The notes under the pieces are model-generated. The model had not been told where the DNA came from and ran no database searches. It saw only the letters and a program-made list of their open reading frames with translations. A DNA stretch of 35,628 nucleotides from contig NZ_BJML01000017.1 in assembly GCF_006539145.1 (NCBI RefSeq), forward strand, positions 1 to 35,628, written 5' to 3'. Below are positions 32,974 through 35,628 of this stretch, in pieces. Within the stretch, counting starts at the first letter, position 1; each line of letters begins with the position of its first letter. A program made the position numbers and the translations under genes. This stretch comes from Microbacterium testaceum (GTDB taxonomy: Bacteria; Actinomycetota; Actinomycetes; Actinomycetales; Microbacteriaceae).

Positions 32974-34167
32974 TCAGCGGATGCGACCGACGAGATCGTC
33001 GCGCGTCAGGGTGTCCGCCTCGGCGAGGACCGCGCGGGCGGCATCCCGAGCCTCCTCCACGTTCCACAGCAGGACGCCGACGACGCGGTCGTCGTCGAGG
33101 TAGTAGACGACCCCGCGGTCGGTGTCGATCCAGTCCTCGACCGTCTCGAGCGAGGAGTCGAGCGTGCCGACCGCCTCGTACCGGATGCCGAAGACCGCCG
33201 AGTAGTAATAGGGAGTGTGCGTGTAGGGCTCGGCAGCCCCCGCGAGGTTGCGACCGGCGGCCCTGCCCTGCTCGTTCGCGTTGTCGACGTGTTCGACGCG
33301 ACGGCGCCCGAGCAGACGGTCGGGGTAGCTCGCGACATCGCCCGCGGCGTAGACGTCGTCGGCCGATGTGCGCAGCTGCGCATCGACGTGCACGCCGTCG
33401 TCGACCTGAAGACCCGCCTTCTCGGCCAGGTCGACGGCCACTTCGATGCCGAGGCCGCTCACGACGGCGTCCGCGCTCACCTCATCGCCGTTCTCGAGTT
33501 CGAGGCGGGCGCCCGTGGCATCCACTTCTCCTCCTGCGACTTTGGAGCCCGAGACGATCTCGACGCCGGCGTCGCGGAAGAGTTTCTCGAAGCGCTCGGC
33601 GAGCGCGGCCGGGAACACCGCATCGCCGAGCACCGAGCCGGTGTGGATCAGCACGGTTTCGACGTCGTTCTGCACAAGGGCCGCGGCGAGCTCGGAGCCG
33701 ATGTAGCCTCCGCCGACCACGGCGATACGGTCGACGTCCTTCGCGAGAGCCCGGAGGTGCCGGTAATCCTCCGCGGTGCGGAAGGTCAGCGCACGCTCAC
33801 CGTTCGAGTGGTCCTCGATGGGGAGGGGCACGGGCTTGCCGCCGGTGGCGATGAGGAGTTTGCCGTACGAGAACGTGTCGCCGTCGGCATCCACTTCGTG
33901 CGCGTCCGGGCGGATCGCCGTGGCGCGCGTCTGCAGCCGGATATCGGCGCCCGTGTCGTCGGAGGTGCCGAGGGGCACCTTGTCCCACGTGAACTCTTCG
34001 TCGGTCCACAGCTTCTTACTCAGGGCGGGGCGCGTGTAGGGCTCGTCGACGTCATCGCTCAGGATGCCGATCGAGCCGTCGGCGTCGATCTCGCGGATGC
34101 CGCGGGCGGCGGTGTCGGCGACCATTCCGCCGCCGACGATGAGGTAGTCGAAGTGTGTGGTGGTCAT
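32974..34167 (-). CDS. FAD-dependent oxidoreductase (ferredoxin/rubredoxin reductase-like)
   Basis: A 397-residue pyridine-nucleotide-disulfide-type flavoprotein without the redox-active CxxC of thioredoxin reductase. The N-terminal FAD motif is YLIVGGGMVADTAARGI, followed by the RPALSKKLW loop typical of ferredoxin reductases. The NAD(P)H motif is IAVVGGGYIGSELAAAL (about 155-171), and the second FAD motif is DVYAAGDVASYP. The C-terminal dimer domain resembles ferredoxin-NAD(P)+ reductases of bacterial oxygenase systems. It could pass electrons from NAD(P)H to a ferredoxin or other partner; no ferredoxin is encoded nearby. The ATG at 34167 lacks a ribosome site and has AACGCT 6 bases upstream, so it may be leaderless. 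Confidence 0.91.
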   Translation of the reverse strand: MTTTHFDYLIVGGGMVADTAARGIREIDADGSIGILSDDVDEPYTRPALSKKLWTDEEFTWDKVPLGTSDDTGADIRLQTRATAIRPDAHEVDADGDTFSYGKLLIATGGKPVPLPIEDHSNGERALTFRTAEDYRHLRALAKDVDRIAVVGGGYIGSELAAALVQNDVETVLIHTGSVLGDAVFPAALAERFEKLFRDAGVEIVSGSKVAGGEVDATGARLELENGDEVSADAVVSGLGIEVAVDLAEKAGLQVDDGVHVDAQLRTSADDVYAAGDVASYPDRLLGRRRVEHVDNANEQGRAAGRNLAGAAEPYTHTPYYYSAVFGIRYEAVGTLDSSLETVEDWIDTDRGVVYYLDDDRVVGVLLWNVEEARDAARAVLAEADTLTRDDLVGRIR

Positions 34168-34261
34168 GGCGAAAGCGTTGCCGCTCGACCTGGCCGGAGC
34201 GGATGGGTTGCGGGTGTCCCCGGCATCCGGTAGCGGTGCGGTGGCCCCGCCGCCGCTCGCT

Positions 34262-34325
34262 CGTCGAGTGTCCACGACACTCCGTCAGCCCATCGCTCGG
34301 TACGGCGTTTCTTGGACATTCGACG
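34262..34325. repeat. imperfect palindromic repeat, family A copy 3
   Basis: A 64-bp element with 24-base arms (34262-34285 and 34302-34325), four mismatches and a 16-base loop. It shares GAGTGTCCA and TTGGACATTC ends with copies 1 and 2, but the inner CCCGGAC block has diverged. It sits between divergent genes, about 35 bases upstream of the M20D promoter. Confidence 0.75.
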
Positions 34326-34359
34326 GGGAGGAGCCCGACCGCGCGCGGGTGCGGCGAAC

Positions 34360-34365
34360 TAGGCT
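34360..34365 (+). promoter_or_regulatory. -10-like hexamer for a leaderless transcript (M20D)
   Basis: TAGGCT ends 7 bases before the ATG at 34373, so transcription would begin at the start codon. The same hexamer is used upstream of apt. Confidence 0.5.
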
Positions 34366-34372
34366 CGGAGAC

Positions 34373-35587
34373 ATGAGCGTCGACCTCGAAAGCCTCTACA
34401 CCGACCTGCACGCCCACCCGGAGCTGTCGTTCCAAGAGACGCGGACGGCGGGTGTCATCGCCCGCCATCTGGCCGACCTCGGGCTCGAAGTCGAAGAGGG
34501 AGTGGGCCGCACCGGCCTCGTCACGAGCATCGTCAACGGCGACGGTCCGGTCGTGTGGCTGCGCGCCGACATGGACGGCCTGCCCGTCGAGGAGCAGACC
34601 GGTCTCGCTTACGCCAGCACCGCTCGCGGCACCGACCCGGCGGGCAACTCCGTCCCCGTCATGCACGCGTGCGGCCACGACATGCACGTCACCGCGCTGG
34701 TCGGAGCCCTTGAGCGCCTCGTCGCCACGCGCGAGGAGTGGTCGGGAACCGTCATCGCCGTCTTCCAGCCGGCCGAAGAATACGGCGCGGGCTCGAAGGC
34801 GATGATCGCGGACGGCGTCCTCGACCGATACCCGAAGCCCGACATCGTGCTCGGCCAACACGTCACCCCCCTCCCCACCGGAATGATCGGCGTGCGCCCG
34901 GGCACCCAGATGGCGGCATCCGACGGCCTCACCGTGGTGCTGCACGGCCGCGGCGGTCACGGCTCGCGCCCGCACTCCACGATCGACCCGGTCGTCATGG
35001 CCGCCGCCACCGTCATGCGTCTGCAGACCGTCGTCTCGCGCGAGGTCGACCCCCGCGACGTCGCCGTGGTCACCGTCGGCTCGATCCACGCGGGCCTGAA
35101 GAACAACATCATCCCCGCCGAGGCCAAGCTCGAGCTCAGCCTGCGCTACCCCGACGACGCCGCGCGCGAGCGCGTCATGACCAAGGTCGAGCGCATCATC
35201 CGCGCCGAGGCCGACGCTTCGGGCGCCGAGCAGACGCCGACCATCACCACCGACCACACCCTGCCGCCGACCATCAACGACGCGGATGCCACAGCCCGCC
35301 TCACCGCGGCATTCCGGCGCTCGTTCGGCGAGGGCTCGGTCGTCGACCCCGGCATGTTCACCGGCAGCGAGGACGTGTCGTGGTTCGCCCGCGAGTCGGG
35401 CGCTCCGCTGGTGTTCTGGTTCTGGGGCGGTGTCGACCCCGAGACGTTCCAGAAAGCGTTCGCGGGCGGCACCATCGAGCGCGACATCCCGACGAACCAC
35501 TCCCCGCACTTCGCGCCGGTCATGCAGCCGACGATCGACCGCGGCGTCGAGAACCTGGTGGTCGCGGCGCGGGAGTTCCTGGGCTGA
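34373..35587 (+). CDS. M20D family amidohydrolase (IAA-amino acid hydrolase/hippuricase-like)
   Basis: A 404-residue metal-dependent amidohydrolase of the M20D group, which includes hippurate hydrolase, IAA-amino acid hydrolases and Bacillus YxeP/YtnL-type deacetylases. Motifs are HACGHDMHVTAL with the metal Cys100 and His102, QPAEEYGAG with Glu135-Glu136, and GQHVTP with His163. The C-terminal HSPHF completes the site. The enzyme removes an acyl group from an N-acylated amino acid in the cytoplasm. The start at 34373 is supported by TAGGCT 7 bases upstream; a frame to 34157 would cross the palindrome at 34262 and is rejected. It is unlike the ArgE/DapE-type M20 at 503 in the first metal motif. 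Confidence 0.94.
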   Translation: MSVDLESLYTDLHAHPELSFQETRTAGVIARHLADLGLEVEEGVGRTGLVTSIVNGDGPVVWLRADMDGLPVEEQTGLAYASTARGTDPAGNSVPVMHACGHDMHVTALVGALERLVATREEWSGTVIAVFQPAEEYGAGSKAMIADGVLDRYPKPDIVLGQHVTPLPTGMIGVRPGTQMAASDGLTVVLHGRGGHGSRPHSTIDPVVMAAATVMRLQTVVSREVDPRDVAVVTVGSIHAGLKNNIIPAEAKLELSLRYPDDAARERVMTKVERIIRAEADASGAEQTPTITTDHTLPPTINDADATARLTAAFRRSFGEGSVVDPGMFTGSEDVSWFARESGAPLVFWFWGGVDPETFQKAFAGGTIERDIPTNHSPHFAPVMQPTIDRGVENLVVAAREFLG

Positions 35588-35607
35588 ACGCGCTTCGACC
35601 TTCGGAG

Positions 35608-35628
35608 CGGGCCGGCTTCGCCGGCCCG
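35608..35628 (+). terminator. terminator after the M20D gene, at the window edge
   Basis: CGGGCCGGC (35608-35616), a TTC loop and GCCGGCCCG (35620-35628) form a perfect 9-bp stem 20 bases after the stop. The element runs to the last base of the window. Confidence 0.8.

Overview
The window is GC-rich DNA with tightly packed genes, ATGA gene overlaps, GTG starts and many apparently leaderless promoters. Gene content and codon use point to an actinobacterium of the Microbacteriaceae, most like Microbacterium. That placement is inferred from style and content, not from a marker gene. No rRNA, tRNA, insertion sequence, prophage or CRISPR array was seen.

Layout. (1) 1-5784, + strand: a gene tail, a carboxymuconolactone-decarboxylase/AhpD-like protein, an M20 peptidase, a polar amino-acid ABC transporter (permease, ATPase, binding protein) and a GNAT acetyltransferase. 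(2) 5881-9628: two alpha/beta hydrolases, a second GNAT and a PLP-dependent group II decarboxylase, mostly on the - strand. (3) 9958-24431: a large probable catabolic block. A luciferase-like monooxygenase (LLM) at 9958 faces a six-gene - strand operon (FAD-linked oxidase, dipeptide-type binding protein, two permeases, fused double ATPase, aminotransferase). Divergent from that operon are two more LLM flavin monooxygenases, a 625-residue FAD/NAD(P)-binding protein and a GNAT. (4) 24492-26294: a divergent MarR regulator and FAD monooxygenase with a palindromic operator between them. (5) 26418-30008: apt, then a GH13 alpha-glucosidase with a LacI-type operator inside its promoter and the LacI regulator gene directly behind it. 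(6) 30211-31414: a secreted cutinase-family serine esterase overlapping a small membrane protein, in DNA with lower GC and different codon use. (7) 31588-35587: a DUF4190/septum-formation-type membrane protein, a ferredoxin-reductase-like flavoprotein and an M20D amidohydrolase.

How the genes may work together. Flavin monooxygenases of the NtaA/SnaA/DszA type, GNATs, M20 amidohydrolases and amino-acid or peptide ABC importers recur here. The same four ingredients make up the Bacillus yxe-type pathways that salvage S-modified cysteine by N-acetylation, oxidation and deacetylation. A similar scavenging route for an N- or S-substituted amino compound is my working hypothesis for regions 1 and 3. 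It is not demonstrated by the sequence.

Non-coding structure is unusually rich. There are two families of dispersed imperfect palindromes (three copies each), a 25-bp tandem repeat, several strong terminators, and a heptamer (GGATGCC/GGCATCC) that occurs about 60 times, far above the chance level for this composition.
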